Notes: a model not told the origin generated them from the letters alone. A DNA stretch of 64,000 bases from Prochlorococcus sp. AG-402-M15 (GCA_003216615.1 QCIP01000003.1:112949-176948), one strand, 5' to 3'; counted from the stretch's first letter, positions 41,936 through 50,461 are shown. Made by a program: numbers and translations.

Positions 41936-42313
41936 ATGTCTATCATTACTGACAATAAAGTACTAGTTAATATTTGCAGCGGTTTAAAATCCAAAAATAA
42001 AGTAACTTTAGGTTTATTGGCTGCTCTTACTGCAGAAAACGAAGGACATCAAGTAACTCTTTTTTTAGAGGGAAATGGAGTAAACATTTTAAATTGCAAA
42101 AAAGCTGGTGAAATAGTTGGTAAGGGTACTGGAGATTTATACGAACACCTTGAAAATTTAAAAAATTCAAACATTATAATATATGTATCAGAAATGTCGG
42201 CTAAATCGAGGGGTTACAATAACACGATTCTTAATGGATATAAGGCAGAGTTTGCAATGCCCAATGTACTAATTGAAGAGTCGATTAAAGCGGATAGTGT
42301 ACTTTGCTATTAA
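41936..42313 (+). CDS. DsrE/DsrF-like family protein
   Basis: 125 residues with the DsrE fold signature: VLVNICSGLKSKNKVTLGLL, ALTAENEGHQVTLFLEGNGV, then a loop and NIIIYVSEMSAKSRGYNNTI and EFAMPNVLIEESIKADSVLCY. DsrE-type proteins take part in sulfur relay or are small soluble dimers of unknown use. The next gene's likely start lies inside its 3' end. Confidence 0.75.
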   Translation: MSIITDNKVLVNICSGLKSKNKVTLGLLAALTAENEGHQVTLFLEGNGVNILNCKKAGEIVGKGTGDLYEHLENLKNSNIIIYVSEMSAKSRGYNNTILNGYKAEFAMPNVLIEESIKADSVLCY

Positions 42314-42707
42314 ATCGACTTTGCGCTTACTACTTGCACTTCTATTATTTTCTAGTCCTGTCTTTGCAGAAAAATATACGATTTATACAACCGAAAGACC
42401 TCCTAGTTCATGGTCAGGAATAATCGATTCTGAAGGATATTTTTATTGGTTCACTAATGCTTATCCTCCTGCCCTAAAACATAAGTGCGATATTCTTTCT
42501 CAAGGGTGTTGGATCAAGACTAATGAAAAAGCAGAAATTATAAATAAAGACATTATCAAAGTTAATAGATATGGGACTGAAAGATATTTCTGTTCAGAAG
42601 AGCATATTCAAGCTGTAAATAAAGCCAACCCTAAACCTACATATATTCGATACTCAACTTGGGATCATGGATATGGCAAATGTACTAAAGATGGTTGGGT
42701 AAGGTAA
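42297..42707 (+). CDS. Secreted protein, unknown (about 136 aa)
   Basis: GTG at 42297 gives MYFAIKSTLRLLLALLLFSS then PVFAEKYTIYT, a good signal peptide; TTG at 42273 or 42321 are alternatives. The mature part has YTTERPPSSWSGIIDSEGYF, HKCDILSQGCWIKTN and YIRYSTWDHGYGKCTKDGWV, with four or five Cys. The start of the secretion signal (CGCTTACTACTTGCACTT) resembles the shared MKRLLLA start of cassette genes. Confidence 0.6.
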   Translation: MYFAIKSTLRLLLALLLFSSPVFAEKYTIYTTERPPSSWSGIIDSEGYFYWFTNAYPPALKHKCDILSQGCWIKTNEKAEIINKDIIKVNRYGTERYFCSEEHIQAVNKANPKPTYIRYSTWDHGYGKCTKDGWVR

Positions 42708-42752
42708 AAAAAAAGAGGCGACAGAAAACCTCTTGAAAGGTAAACCATGAGG

Positions 42753-42770
42753 CACGCAAATGACACGCAT
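42753..42770 (+). repeat. Arm-type repeat pair CACGCA, 5' of tRNA-Pro fragment R5
   Basis: CACGCAAATGA CACGCATAT: two CACGCA units, 11-bp period, 93 bp before R5. The same core (TGCGTG on the other strand) lies beside R11 at 56746-56778. They may be the two ends of one element separated by an inversion. Confidence 0.65.
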
Positions 42771-42862
42771 ATCACACCAAATTAGACCGATCTAGTCCAT
42801 ACTTTTTTTTTAATAAAGTCCTGTTAGCACCATAAGTCTCAGTTATATCTTAAACGCTCCGA

Positions 42863-42908
42863 GTGCTTTGGGAGCACTAGGTCGCAGGTTCGAATCCTGT
42901 CGCCCCGA
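42863..42908 (+). pseudogene. tRNA-Pro(UGG) 3' fragment R5
   Basis: Anticodon arm GTGCTTTGGGAGCAC, variable region, T arm (GCAGGTTCGAATCCTGT) and acceptor 3' strand CGCCCCGA of tRNA-Pro. The 5' half is absent, so it is not a functional tRNA. Class A flank with an AAGT.../ACTCGCTTTTTT terminator follows. Confidence 0.9.
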
Positions 42909-43056
42909 CTCTTAAAAACCAAGTCATACTAGCAAGTTACCCAGACTCGCTTTTTTATTGGATAATCTGACGGCAACAATTGCCGTCAAAATGCCGTCAA
43001 ATATAAAATTAGAACTTAGGATATTATTGTGTCTTTATTAATTTTAGAAATCTTAT

Positions 43057-43383
43057 ATGGAAAATTCTGATGACAAAAATGAGATTTTAGAAATCATAGA
43101 TAATTTAAAACCTATTTTTAAATTGATACAAAATAACAATAAATTTCTTTTTTATATACTTTCTATTCTCTTTTTTTCTTGGTACCTAAACCCTATTATT
43201 AAAGAATCTAGGATCAAAAACATTTGTGCTTTCAATATTGCACGCATTAGTCAAACAGAGTCTCCTTCAGCGAGGGGTATAGAATATGAGAAATTAGCTA
43301 ATAAATTAGGATTGGTAAATGGAGGATATAGGGATGTTGACCGTTTTTGTCAATTTTATAAATCGAGTGAAGAAAGTTATTAA
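43057..43383 (+). CDS. Membrane-anchored protein, unknown (108 aa); cargo of C1
   Basis: A charged N-terminus (NSDDKNEILEIIDNLKPIFK), one transmembrane helix (FLFYILSILFFSWYLNPII) and a C-terminal domain with three Cys-or-acidic patches (ICAFNIARISQTES, LGLVNGGYRDVDRFCQFYKS). No recognised family. The only gene of its cassette. Confidence 0.6.
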   Translation: MENSDDKNEILEIIDNLKPIFKLIQNNNKFLFYILSILFFSWYLNPIIKESRIKNICAFNIARISQTESPSARGIEYEKLANKLGLVNGGYRDVDRFCQFYKSSEESY

Positions 43384-43516
43384 TATACAATGATTTTCTA
43401 ATTAATATTTAGCCGTCAAATTGCCGTCAACAATATATTCAAAAATTCTTTTTTTTATTAGTTCCAACTAAAACTATTGCTACCACTTTAGACCAAGTGC
43501 TTCTTTTATTTCAAAA

Positions 43517-43562
43517 GTGCTTTGGGAGCACTAGGTCGCAGGTTCGAATCCTGTCGCCCCGA
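43517..43562 (+). pseudogene. tRNA-Pro(UGG) 3' fragment R6
   Basis: Exact 46-base copy of the tRNA-Pro 3' half. Preceded by TTTCAAAA rather than tRNA 5' sequence, followed by class B flank. Confidence 0.9.
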
Positions 43563-43680
43563 TCAGTTATAGCAGTAAGTCTCAGCTAATAATATATTTA
43601 ACCTAAAAAGTAGAGTGCCCAAAAAGTGCCCAAAATTAATTTTTTTTACTTGAAATCTTCATTAGAAGTAAGCGTTTCAT

Positions 43681-44133
43681 TTAATAATTTATTTTTACTC
43701 CCTTTGGTAGATCTATTTTCTCGCAACGAGTAGTAGTTATATCTTTAAGATTTTCTTCAGTGTTGTATGAAGATTTGTTCTTCTCTAAATCTATGGAGTA
43801 CATACCAATAACTTCTTCACTAAATGGACTTGTTTCGGTTTCTCTTATTTTTAAAATGTTATCTATCATTCTAGATCTATAGGAAAATGAATATTCTCCA
43901 ACTTTGTCATATTCCAAAGGATTTATTTCATTTAAAAATTCATCATAATCATAGAGCTTACCTGTTTTAACATCGTAAATCCAAGGGTAATCTTTCCACT
44001 TATCCTCAAATGATTTATTCAATAGATTTTTCGTTTCAGAGCAATATAAGCCTTGTAACTTTGGCTTTCCCAAAAATCCCATATTTAATAATGAGATAGA
44101 TATTAAAAGCGGTGCAAGTAGTAAGCGTTTCAT
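43681..44133 (-). CDS. Secreted protein, unknown (150 aa); cargo of C2
   Basis: Signal peptide MKRLLLAPLLISISLLNMGF, then FLGKPKLQGLYCSETKNLLN, FEDKWKDYPWIYDVKTGKLY and a C-terminal TTTRCEKIDLPKGVKINY. Directly after its stop a second, gene-less copy of the start word (ATGAAACGCTTAC on the minus strand, 43668-43680) runs into the cassette end, a relic of a deleted gene with the same start. Unknown role. Confidence 0.6.
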   Translation of the reverse strand: MKRLLLAPLLISISLLNMGFLGKPKLQGLYCSETKNLLNKSFEDKWKDYPWIYDVKTGKLYDYDEFLNEINPLEYDKVGEYSFSYRSRMIDNILKIRETETSPFSEEVIGMYSIDLEKNKSSYNTEENLKDITTTRCEKIDLPKGVKINY

Positions 44134-44154
44134 TTATTTTTCTTATTTTATAAA

Positions 44155-44559
44155 TTAAAGACCTGGATAAATTCCACTCCTTATAGCCGAATCAGGAGTT
44201 GGAACAATACACAAGGAAAGGCCAGATATTTTTCCCTCCTTTACGGAAGCATATGCAACTCCAAGTAGATTAGACTTATTGCCTTGAGCCATTATAAGGC
44301 AATCAGTATGACCATAGGCTGGGCAGACGCCTAATTCGGCATAAACAGAACTCTTAGTTTTTTTTATTACTTCAAGTTTTGGTCTGATATATTCGATGAA
44401 CTCATCTTTTGAGTTCATATCGGTTAGGACTTTTTGTGAGGAGTATGAGAAGTCGTCTGACAAAAACGATTCAAACTGAGAAGAATCAAGAGTGTGCATC
44501 ATCCTCGCATAGATACTCAAAGCTTCCTTTTCTGTTAGTTGAGAAGTTTCTTTTCCCAT
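44155..44559 (-). CDS. NTF2/SnoaL-like small protein (134 aa); cargo of C2
   Basis: EALSIYARMMHTLDSSQFES, FLSDDFSYSSQKVLTDMNSK, DEFIEYIRPKLEVIKKTKSS, then strands with LGVAYASVKEGKISGLSLCI: the cone-shaped alpha+beta pattern of NTF2-like proteins. No catalytic residues can be claimed. Preceded by promoter element E3 and followed 21 bp later by the secreted protein. Confidence 0.55.
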   Translation of the reverse strand: MGKETSQLTEKEALSIYARMMHTLDSSQFESFLSDDFSYSSQKVLTDMNSKDEFIEYIRPKLEVIKKTKSSVYAELGVCPAYGHTDCLIMAQGNKSNLLGVAYASVKEGKISGLSLCIVPTPDSAIRSGIYPGL

Positions 44560-44578
44560 TAGTCAAAAAATAAACTAT

Positions 44579-44621
44579 AAAAAAGAGGGTTTTATTCCTT
44601 CAAGTTTAGATCGACTGTCAA
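44579..44621 (-). promoter_or_regulatory. Recurrent promoter/hairpin element, copy E3
   Basis: Minus strand: TTGACAGTCGATCTAAACTT then GAAGGAATAAAACCCTC and a T-run. It points at the NTF2-like gene start 20 bases on. The hairpin is imperfect here (GAAGG/CCCTC). Confidence 0.6.
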
Positions 44622-44753
44622 TTAATAACTACATAGATTATGTGCCCATAAAGTGCCCATAATCCAACAATATTAATCCTAATTAGTCCATACTTTATTC
44701 TCTAAAATTCCTGATATAGCTATAAGTCTCAGTTATGGCTTTAATCTTGCGGG

Positions 44754-44799
44754 TGCTTTGGGAGCACTAGGTCGCAGGTTCGAATCCTGTCGCCCCGAC
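44754..44799 (+). pseudogene. tRNA-Pro(UGG) 3' fragment R7
   Basis: Exact copy, with three more tRNA-like bases before it (GCGGGTGC). Class A flank with terminator AGCGAGTCTCCCAACTCGCT and T-run at 44822-44848 follows. Confidence 0.9.
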
Positions 44800-45082
44800 C
44801 ATTTAAAAACCAAGTCATACTAGCGAGTCTCCCAACTCGCTTTTTTATTTCTCATTTGTCTTAAAAATTGAAATAGCGATTAAATAGCGATTATTTGTAT
44901 AGCCTTGTATAACTTTGTCCAGTTAATCGCTAACCATCACTAGGTTCATTAAACCTCTAAATAAATAAAATAATCAATAAAGTACCAATACTGAAAATTA
45001 AACTCCAACCCTGAGAATTAATTTTCAATTTAAAAATTATTTATATGTAATGAGTAAAAAACCTAAATAGGTTAAAAACCAT

Positions 45083-45406
45083 TTATTCACACGACCTTTT
45101 ACTTGATGATGACTGAATTAAATTACCCATCCAATTTTTAATATCTGATAATACTTCCAAATCTAATTTGTAATAAACCCATCTACCTTCTTGTCTATCA
45201 GAGATAAGACCTGAATCCTTAAGGATTTTTATATGATAGGAAATTTTAGATTGAGATAATCCAGTCACTTTAACTATGTCGCAAACACATATCTCTCCAC
45301 CCATCATTAATTCAAGAATATTTATTCTAATCGGATCTGAGAGGGACTCCATTATCCCAATAAATTGATCACTATCAATCTTTTTAAGTTGTTCTAACAA
45401 AATCAA
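45083..45406 (-). CDS. arsR: ArsR/SmtB-family arsenic-responsive repressor
   Basis: 107 residues: winged-helix fold with the metalloid-binding motif EICVCDIVKVTGLSQSKISY (C-x-C-D in alpha-3) followed by the recognition helix HIKILKDSGLISDRQEGRWV and WVYYKL. ArsR dimers repress until arsenite binds the cysteines. A CE pair at the very end (KRSCE) could add a ligand. It is divergent from gap across two inverted-repeat operators. Confidence 0.92.
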   Translation of the reverse strand: MILLEQLKKIDSDQFIGIMESLSDPIRINILELMMGGEICVCDIVKVTGLSQSKISYHIKILKDSGLISDRQEGRWVYYKLDLEVLSDIKNWMGNLIQSSSSKRSCE

Positions 45407-45454
45407 AAGATCATTAACTTTTTAAATACTAACCTAAAAAATTTAATTACACAT

Positions 45455-45488
45455 ATCAAGAATTATTGATATATCAATTATTTTTGAT
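45455..45488. promoter_or_regulatory. ArsR-type operators between arsR and gap
   Basis: Two inverted repeats in the divergent promoter, ATCAAGAATTATTGAT (45455-45470) and ATCAATTATTTTTGAT (45473-45488), both of form ATCAA-N6-TTGAT or close to it. ArsR/SmtB dimers bind such sites. Related palindromes lie upstream of pstS. Confidence 0.75.
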
Positions 45489-45516
45489 ATATATTATATT
45501 AGGTTTTGATATTTCT

Positions 45517-46545
45517 ATGAAAATTGGAATTAACGGATTTGGAAGAATTGGTAGGTTAGTTTTAAGAATTTTATGGGAAAGAAAAGATATTGAAATAACT
45601 CATATAAATGAAATTAATGGGGATTCTTTAACTGCATCTCATTTACTAGAGTTTGATTCTGTTCATGGTAAATGGAATAAAAAAATAGCTTCGAATGACA
45701 ACGAAATATTAATTGAAGATAAAAAAATTTCCTTTACATCAATAAAGAACTATCTTGATGTTCCATGGAATAAATCTTCGGTTGATCTTGTTTTGGAATG
45801 TACAGGTAAAAACAAAGCTCCTAAAGAATTAAATCCATACTTTGATTCTCTTGGAATAAAAAAAGTAATAGTTGCTTGTCCTGTGAAAGGAATTGTGGGA
45901 GGGGACCAAGCACTTAATATTGTTTATGGAATTAATCAAGCCCTTTATAAACCTGAAAAACATAAATTAATTACAGCAGCATCCTGTACTACAAATTGCT
46001 TGGCTCCCATCGTAAAAGTTGTTAATGAAAATTTCTCAATTAAACATGGGGTTATAACAACTATTCATGACGTAACAAATACACAATCTCCAGTAGATTT
46101 TTACAAAAGTGACTTAAGAAGAGCAAGAGGATGCATGCAAAGCTTAATACCTACTACCACTGGATCAGCTAATGCGATTGCTGAAATTTTCCCTGAATTA
46201 GAAGGAAAACTAAATGGTCATGCAGTAAGGGTTCCACTTCTAAACGCCTCATTAACCGACGTAGTTTTTGAATTAAATAAGGAAGTAACTGAAGAGCAAG
46301 TAAATAATGAATTTAAAAAAGCATCTGAAACATACTTAAAAGGTATTCTTGGATACGAGGAGAGACCCTTAGTATCCGCTGATTACTTAAATGACTGTAG
46401 AAGTTCAATAATTGATGGACTTTCAACGATGGTTGTAAATTCTAATTTATTAAAGATTTATGCCTGGTATGACAATGAGTGGGGTTATAGTTGCAGGCTT
46501 GCAGATCTTACTTCTTATGTAATTGAGAAAGAAAATAAATTTTAG
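45517..46545 (+). CDS. gap: Glyceraldehyde-3-phosphate dehydrogenase of the arsenate module
   Basis: 342 residues from ATG 45517 ([19 protein letters not shown]). NAD-binding GxGxxG and the catalytic [16 protein letters not shown] (Cys nucleophile) are intact, as is the end [14 protein letters not shown]. Next to arsJ, this type of GAPDH makes 1-arseno-3-phosphoglycerate from glyceraldehyde 3-phosphate and arsenate, which ArsJ exports. The frame is open further upstream to 45466, but that region holds the operators. The arsJ start is 5 bp downstream. Confidence 0.9.
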   Translation: MKIGINGFGRIGRLVLRILWERKDIEITHINEINGDSLTASHLLEFDSVHGKWNKKIASNDNEILIEDKKISFTSIKNYLDVPWNKSSVDLVLECTGKNKAPKELNPYFDSLGIKKVIVACPVKGIVGGDQALNIVYGINQALYKPEKHKLITAASCTTNCLAPIVKVVNENFSIKHGVITTIHDVTNTQSPVDFYKSDLRRARGCMQSLIPTTTGSANAIAEIFPELEGKLNGHAVRVPLLNASLTDVVFELNKEVTEEQVNNEFKKASETYLKGILGYEERPLVSADYLNDCRSSIIDGLSTMVVNSNLLKIYAWYDNEWGYSCRLADLTSYVIEKENKF

Positions 46546-46550
46546 TTTTT

Positions 46551-47807
46551 ATGAAGTTATCTAGCCTTCAACAATATAGTGTCGTTACCGCAAACTATTG
46601 GGCATTTACTCTTACTGACGGTGCATTGAGAATACTAGTTGTTGGTCATTTTCATGAACTTGGTTATTCAACTCTGCAAATTGCTTTACTTTTTCTTTTC
46701 TATGAATTTTTTGGAATAATTACAAATCTTTTTGGAGGATGGATAGGAGCAAGATATGGGTTGAGACTTACTTTATGGATAGGAACGATTCTGCAAATTC
46801 TTGCTCTCTTCATGCTGATTCCAGTCAAAGAGAATTGGTCAATAATCTTTAGCGTCTCATACGTTATGTTAGCCCAAGCACTTAGTGGGGTAGCAAAAGA
46901 TTTAAATAAAATGAGTGCAAAAAGTGCAGTTAAATCAATAGTTCCAGATTCAGAAGAGAATAATCAAAATATTCAAAAACAATTATTTAAGTGGGTTTCA
47001 ATTTTAACAGGATCTAAAAATGCACTTAAGGGTGTTGGTTTCTTCCTAGGGGGTCTCTTATACAAGCTATTGGGCTTTAATAATGCAGTTGGAATAATGG
47101 GTTTAGGTCTATGCTTCTCATTCTTTTTAACTTTATGTCTTCCTAAAGATTCAGGGAAAATGAAAAGAAAGCCAATTTTTAAAGACCTTTATTCAAAGTC
47201 TAAAGGTATTAATATTCTTTCAAGTGCAAGGTTTTTCTTATTTGGAGCAAGAGATGTCTGGTTTGTAGTAGCTCTTCCAGTATTTTTAGACATTTCTTTT
47301 GGATGGGATTATTTAAAAATAGGGCTGTTCTTGGGTGGATGGATAATAATCTATGGTTTCTTTCAAGTATTAGCTCCATTACTTAGAAAAGTATGGGGAA
47401 AAAATAATAGCCCAACAAAAACTACCGTTCAATTTTGGGGACTTATCTTGACGGTTATTCCTTTATTTATTGCAGGAGCATTAAACGGTGACAAATCATT
47501 AGGTCCTGTAATTGTTATTGGATTAATAATATTCGGCTTTGTTTTTGCTATGAATTCATCTACTCATTCCTACTTGATTTTGGCTTATTCAGATAATGAG
47601 AAAGTAAGTTTAAATGTTGGTTATTACTATATGGCTAATGCAGCGGGAAGATTATTTGGAACCCTGCTATCGGGCTTATTATTTATGCTCGGTAAAAATG
47701 CCACTATTGGTATGCAGTATTGTTTATATACTTCATCTATTTTGATTTTTATCGCTTGGCTTACTAGTTCTAAATTACCTTCCTATTCTTCCAACAGCTT
47801 CAATTGA
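46551..47807 (+). CDS. arsJ: Organoarsenical efflux transporter ArsJ (MFS)
   Basis: 418 residues, about 12 transmembrane helices, of the major facilitator superfamily. The start SSLQQYSVVTANYWAFTLTD and DGALRILVVGHFHELGY, and later GVAKDLNKMSAKSAVK and the motif A-like GGWIGARYGLRLTLW, are typical of ArsJ. It exports the unstable 1-arseno-3-phosphoglycerate, so pairs with gap give arsenate resistance. Its 3' end overlaps the convergent pstS by 33 bp. Confidence 0.88.
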   Translation: MKLSSLQQYSVVTANYWAFTLTDGALRILVVGHFHELGYSTLQIALLFLFYEFFGIITNLFGGWIGARYGLRLTLWIGTILQILALFMLIPVKENWSIIFSVSYVMLAQALSGVAKDLNKMSAKSAVKSIVPDSEENNQNIQKQLFKWVSILTGSKNALKGVGFFLGGLLYKLLGFNNAVGIMGLGLCFSFFLTLCLPKDSGKMKRKPIFKDLYSKSKGINILSSARFFLFGARDVWFVVALPVFLDISFGWDYLKIGLFLGGWIIIYGFFQVLAPLLRKVWGKNNSPTKTTVQFWGLILTVIPLFIAGALNGDKSLGPVIVIGLIIFGFVFAMNSSTHSYLILAYSDNEKVSLNVGYYYMANAAGRLFGTLLSGLLFMLGKNATIGMQYCLYTSSILIFIAWLTSSKLPSYSSNSFN

Positions 47808-48746
47808 TTTTTTTAAAATTTCACCTTTCAAGGGAACGAAACCCAAGGCAGGAGCTTTATCTTGGTATTCATCGCTGAGCAATTTATAGAATGTATCTTG
47901 AATTGCCTTAGTATTCCTTCCATTACCTGTTTCATAAGCAAGTATCCAAGTTAAGGTTGCTATTGGATAAGCTCCTTTAGCAGTAGGGTTTGGATTTTTA
48001 CCAGCCAAGTTCTTATCAAGAGTTATTCCATTTAAAGCTATCGCCCCTGATTCAGTATTAGGGGTAACGAATTCACCAGATAGGTTTTGAAGTGCAGCAG
48101 CCTTAACATTACCTTTAATGTATGACTGGTTTACATAACCAATTGCGCCAGGAGTGTTTTGAATAACACCTGCAACACCAGAATTGCCTTTTGCTCCAAC
48201 TCCCGAAGGCCATTTAACAGATTTACCAGTACCTAGATTCCAGGTTTTAGAGAAAGCCTCCATAGAATTTGTAAAAGCTTTAGTCGTGCCTGAACCATCA
48301 GAACGATGTGCCCAAGTTAATTTACCTGACTTACAGCCTAATTCTTTCCAGTTTTTAACCATACCCATAGCGACTCGTACTGCTTGCTCTTGAGTAAGTT
48401 TTAAATCGCAATCGTAGTTATATCCAAAGGCAATTGTGCCACCTACCATAGGTATTTGAACAAGTCCTCTTTTAACTTTTTCTATATCAGAATCTTTCAT
48501 AGGATCATCTGATGCACCAAAATTCACAGTTTCATCTATGAAAGCTTTTCTTCCAGATCCAGAACCTACTGCTTGATAATTAACTCTAGGGCCTCCAGAT
48601 TTAGCTAAGTCAAAAAACCACCTGGTATAAATTTTCGAAGGAAATGATGCACCAGCTCCACTCAATCTCTTTGATGCCATCGCAGATGGAGAAAGTATCA
48701 ATGAAATTGCAGAAGATAAAATGAGAGTTTTTTTGAAAATACTCAT
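47775..48746 (-). CDS. pstS: Phosphate ABC-type substrate-binding protein
   Basis: 323 residues with a signal peptide (LILSSAISLILSPSAMA) and the periplasmic phosphate-binding family motifs: GAGASFPSKIYTRWF, GSGSGRKAFIDETVNFGASD, HRSDGSGTTKAFT (phosphate contacts) and PGAIGYVNQSYI. It delivers phosphate to a Pst transporter encoded elsewhere. In this cassette it lies under ArsR-like operators, which would make a selective phosphate binder part of the arsenate response. Confidence 0.92.
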   Translation of the reverse strand: MSIFKKTLILSSAISLILSPSAMASKRLSGAGASFPSKIYTRWFFDLAKSGGPRVNYQAVGSGSGRKAFIDETVNFGASDDPMKDSDIEKVKRGLVQIPMVGGTIAFGYNYDCDLKLTQEQAVRVAMGMVKNWKELGCKSGKLTWAHRSDGSGTTKAFTNSMEAFSKTWNLGTGKSVKWPSGVGAKGNSGVAGVIQNTPGAIGYVNQSYIKGNVKAAALQNLSGEFVTPNTESGAIALNGITLDKNLAGKNPNPTAKGAYPIATLTWILAYETGNGRNTKAIQDTFYKLLSDEYQDKAPALGFVPLKGEILKKSIEAVGRIGR

Positions 48747-48817
48747 CAGCCACTTAGATTGAAGACAATTTATTTATAGCATCAAACAAAAAGCGAAATA
48801 CAAAGATTAAGAAATAC

Positions 48818-48852
48818 ATCAAAATATTTTGATATAATCAATAATTATTGAT
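48818..48852. promoter_or_regulatory. ArsR-like palindromes upstream of pstS
   Basis: Two perfect palindromes, ATCAAAATATTTTGAT (48818-48833) and ATCAATAATTATTGAT (48837-48852), lie 70-105 bases before the pstS start. The second matches the arsR-gap operators closely (ATCAA..ATTATTGAT). Confidence 0.7.
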
Positions 48853-48895
48853 ATATACGACCTGTTCGCTCTTTTTAAACGCTTATTACTTGCAT

Positions 48896-48937
48896 AAAAA
48901 AGAGGGGTTTATCCCTCTATGTTGGATCGACTGTCAA
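48896..48937 (-). promoter_or_regulatory. Recurrent promoter/hairpin element, copy E4
   Basis: Minus strand: TTGACAGTCGATCCAACATA then GAGGGATAAACCCCTC and a T-run. It points toward pstS, with the ArsR-like palindromes between. On the plus strand next to it (48878-48895), AAACGCTTATTACTTGCA is a relic of the MKRLLLA gene start. Confidence 0.6.
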
Positions 48938-49127
48938 TCAATGATATTTTACAGCCCCTAAAGCACTAGGTCTTTGGTTAGCGATTATTTAGCGATTAAT
49001 TGTATATCTAAGGATAATTTTGTATAACTTTGGCCTATTTTTAAGACTCGTAATTTTGTAGATATAGCAACTAACAAGCTATAGCCTGACTTGTTTATTT
49101 AACCCACTGTCTCAAATTGGAGGGCGG

Positions 49128-49173
49128 GTGCTTTGGGAGCACTAGGTCGCAGGTTCGAATCCTGTCGCCCCGA
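49128..49173 (+). pseudogene. tRNA-Pro(UGG) 3' fragment R8
   Basis: Exact copy, preceded by GGGCG; class B flank (TCAGTTATAGCAGTAGGTTT) follows. Confidence 0.9.
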
Positions 49174-49296
49174 TCAGTTATAGCAGTAGGTTTGAGATAT
49201 TGACTAATCGTCTTAATATAAGATTTGCCCCTCTAGTAGCCCCTCCTGAGCTATAGCTTGCTATTACTTGCACCTATTGGTGCTCCTTTTGCCCCT

Positions 49297-49425
49297 CTAG
49301 TCATATACTTTATCCTGGTCTAATATCTCCCTCTTATAACCCTCAGCAAGCTCATCATTATATCTGCACTCTTCAATTATTTTTACTATCTCGGAGATAG
49401 CTATAGTTTTTCGATCTTGCATCAT
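49297..49425 (-). CDS. Small helical protein (42 aa); cargo of C4
   Basis: MMQDRKTIAISEIVKIIEEC then RYNDELAEGYKREILDQDKV YD. The stop codon lies inside the third left-arm repeat (CCCCTCTAG), so the gene runs right to the cassette end. YNDELAEGYKREIL resembles the 26214 protein and the 49439 family. Confidence 0.5.
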   Translation of the reverse strand: MMQDRKTIAISEIVKIIEECRYNDELAEGYKREILDQDKVYD

Positions 49426-49438
49426 TTAATAGTTATTT

Positions 49439-49708
49439 TTAAGCAGCATCATATTCTTCATCTTCAAGCTCTCTTATAAATCTTTTATCTAATAAGTAAT
49501 TGTCTATAAGCTCTGCTGCCATCACTATCTCAGCTGCAGGTTCTTGTAGATCTTTGTTTAATAAGTAATTATCCATAAGCTCTAGATTGTACTCGTTTTC
49601 TTTAATTGGTTTATCGCTGTTTAATAGTTCTCTTATGAAGTTATATACAAGCTCTTGATCATATCCACTTTCTCTAATTTCCTTCAACATTTCGTCTGGA
49701 ATTTCCAT
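49439..49708 (-). CDS. Helical repeat protein, family of two (89 aa); cargo of C4
   Basis: From ATG 49708: MEIPDEMLKEIRESGYDQEL, VYNFIRELLNSD, then two copies of an ELxDNYLLxK unit (LELMDNYLLNKDLQEPAAEI and AAELIDNYLLDKRFIRELED). A close paralogue is 56350-56625 in another element. Acidic, helical, with no enzyme motif; likely a small binding protein. An ATG at 49717 adds three residues. Confidence 0.6.
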   Translation of the reverse strand: MEIPDEMLKEIRESGYDQELVYNFIRELLNSDKPIKENEYNLELMDNYLLNKDLQEPAAEIVMAAELIDNYLLDKRFIRELEDEEYDAA

Positions 49709-49949
49709 AATCGTCAACCCCTTTGAAAACCTCTATACATATAGAAACGAATTTTGAATAAAAAATCAAATATCTATCAGATCTGAAGATCTACCTTGTT
49801 CAAGACTTTCAATTATTTCTCTTAATTTTCTTAGTTCAACCTTATTCTCTCTATCAATAATTCCACTTCCTTACATATATTGAATAATAAATAATTAACT
49901 TTTCATTGAAAAATTTATGGTGTAATATCTCAATAAAATTAACATTGAA

Positions 49950-50297
49950 ATGGCAAAACTCTACAAAGTAAACGAAGGCAAGATGCTCTTTGGTGTTTGT
50001 ACTGGCCTTGGAGCCACTGGTGGTGCATCAGTTACTACATGGAGAATAGTTTTCGCAGTAAGTTCTCTTTTCCTTTTCTTCCCAATAGTTATTTATTTCG
50101 TAATGGGTGTTGCTCTTCCTGTAGCAAAGAAAAAGAATGACATCTCTAAAATTGAAGAGGTAGAGGTCAAGAAAGAATTAGGAGGTAATGTTGATAAAAT
50201 CGAAGTAGAACTGGAGAAAATAAAAGAAATGAGAGATAAAAATTTAATATCGGAAGAAGAATTTCAAAGCCTAAGAAATAAAACGTTGGGATTATGA
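49950..50297 (+). CDS. PspC-domain protein with SHOCT-type tail; cargo of C4
   Basis: 115 residues: PspC domain at the N-terminus (MAKLYKVNEGKMLFGVCTGL, ATGGASVTTWRIVFAVSSLF and a second helix ending VMGVALPVAKKK), then a linker and a C-terminal short helical SHOCT-like unit (KIKEMRDKNLISEEEFQSLR). PspC proteins sense membrane stress; SHOCT tails are oligomerisation modules. Confidence 0.82.
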   Translation: MAKLYKVNEGKMLFGVCTGLGATGGASVTTWRIVFAVSSLFLFFPIVIYFVMGVALPVAKKKNDISKIEEVEVKKELGGNVDKIEVELEKIKEMRDKNLISEEEFQSLRNKTLGL

Positions 50298-50461
50298 TGC
50301 TTTCATGTGACACTAGGTTGATAAAGAGCCCCTCCAAGAGCCCCTCCTGACTAATATCATGCAATAGCAGTTTGCAATACTCTCTCTCTAGTTGGTTATT
50401 ATAACTACAATTTAATTAAGCTATAACTAAAGTCTCAAGAATATTAGAAAAATAGTCACGA

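Larger units (their letters stand above)
42863..43562 (+). mobile_element. tRNA-Pro cassette C1 (GCCGTCAAA arms)
   Basis: Bounded by tRNA-Pro fragments R5 (42863-42908) and R6 (43517-43562). Left arms TGCCGTCAAA at 42981 and 42992 (11-bp period) plus an inverted copy TGACGGCAA at 42968; right arms GCCGTCAAA at 43412 and 43423. R5 is followed by the class A flank. One cargo gene (43057-43383). No recombinase. The matching arms at both ends identify it as one inserted unit. Confidence 0.75.
43517..44799 (+). mobile_element. tRNA-Pro cassette C2 (GTGCCC arms)
   Basis: Between R6 and R7. Left arms GTGCCCAAAAA / GTGCCC at 43615 and 43626; right arms GTGCCCATAAA / GTGCCC at 44642 and 44653; both 11-bp period. 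R6 is followed by the class B flank (TCAGTTATAGCAGTAAGTCT...). Cargo is on the minus strand: an NTF2-like protein then a secreted protein, driven by element E3. Confidence 0.75.
44754..49173 (+). mobile_element. tRNA-Pro cassette C3: arsenate module (TAGCGATTA arms)
   Basis: Between R7 and R8. Left arms TAGCGATTA at 44874 and 44885 (11-bp period) with an inverted TTAATCGCTAA at 44923; right arms TAGCGATTA at 48979 and 48990. Both ends also share TTGTATA...TTTTGTATAACTTTG next to the arms. Class A flank after R7. Cargo: arsR, gap, arsJ, pstS. The arm type matches cassette C8. Confidence 0.8.

Noticed and set aside
45466..45516. N-terminal extension of the GAPDH (start at 45466)
   Set aside because: The region contains the ArsR operators and the extra residues are hydrophobic and unlike the family; ATG 45517 gives the standard [13 protein letters not shown].
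49780..49880. A possible small minus-strand gene (IIDRENKVELRKLREIIESL)
   Set aside because: The only ATG is followed immediately by TAA and no other start is usable; at best a relic.
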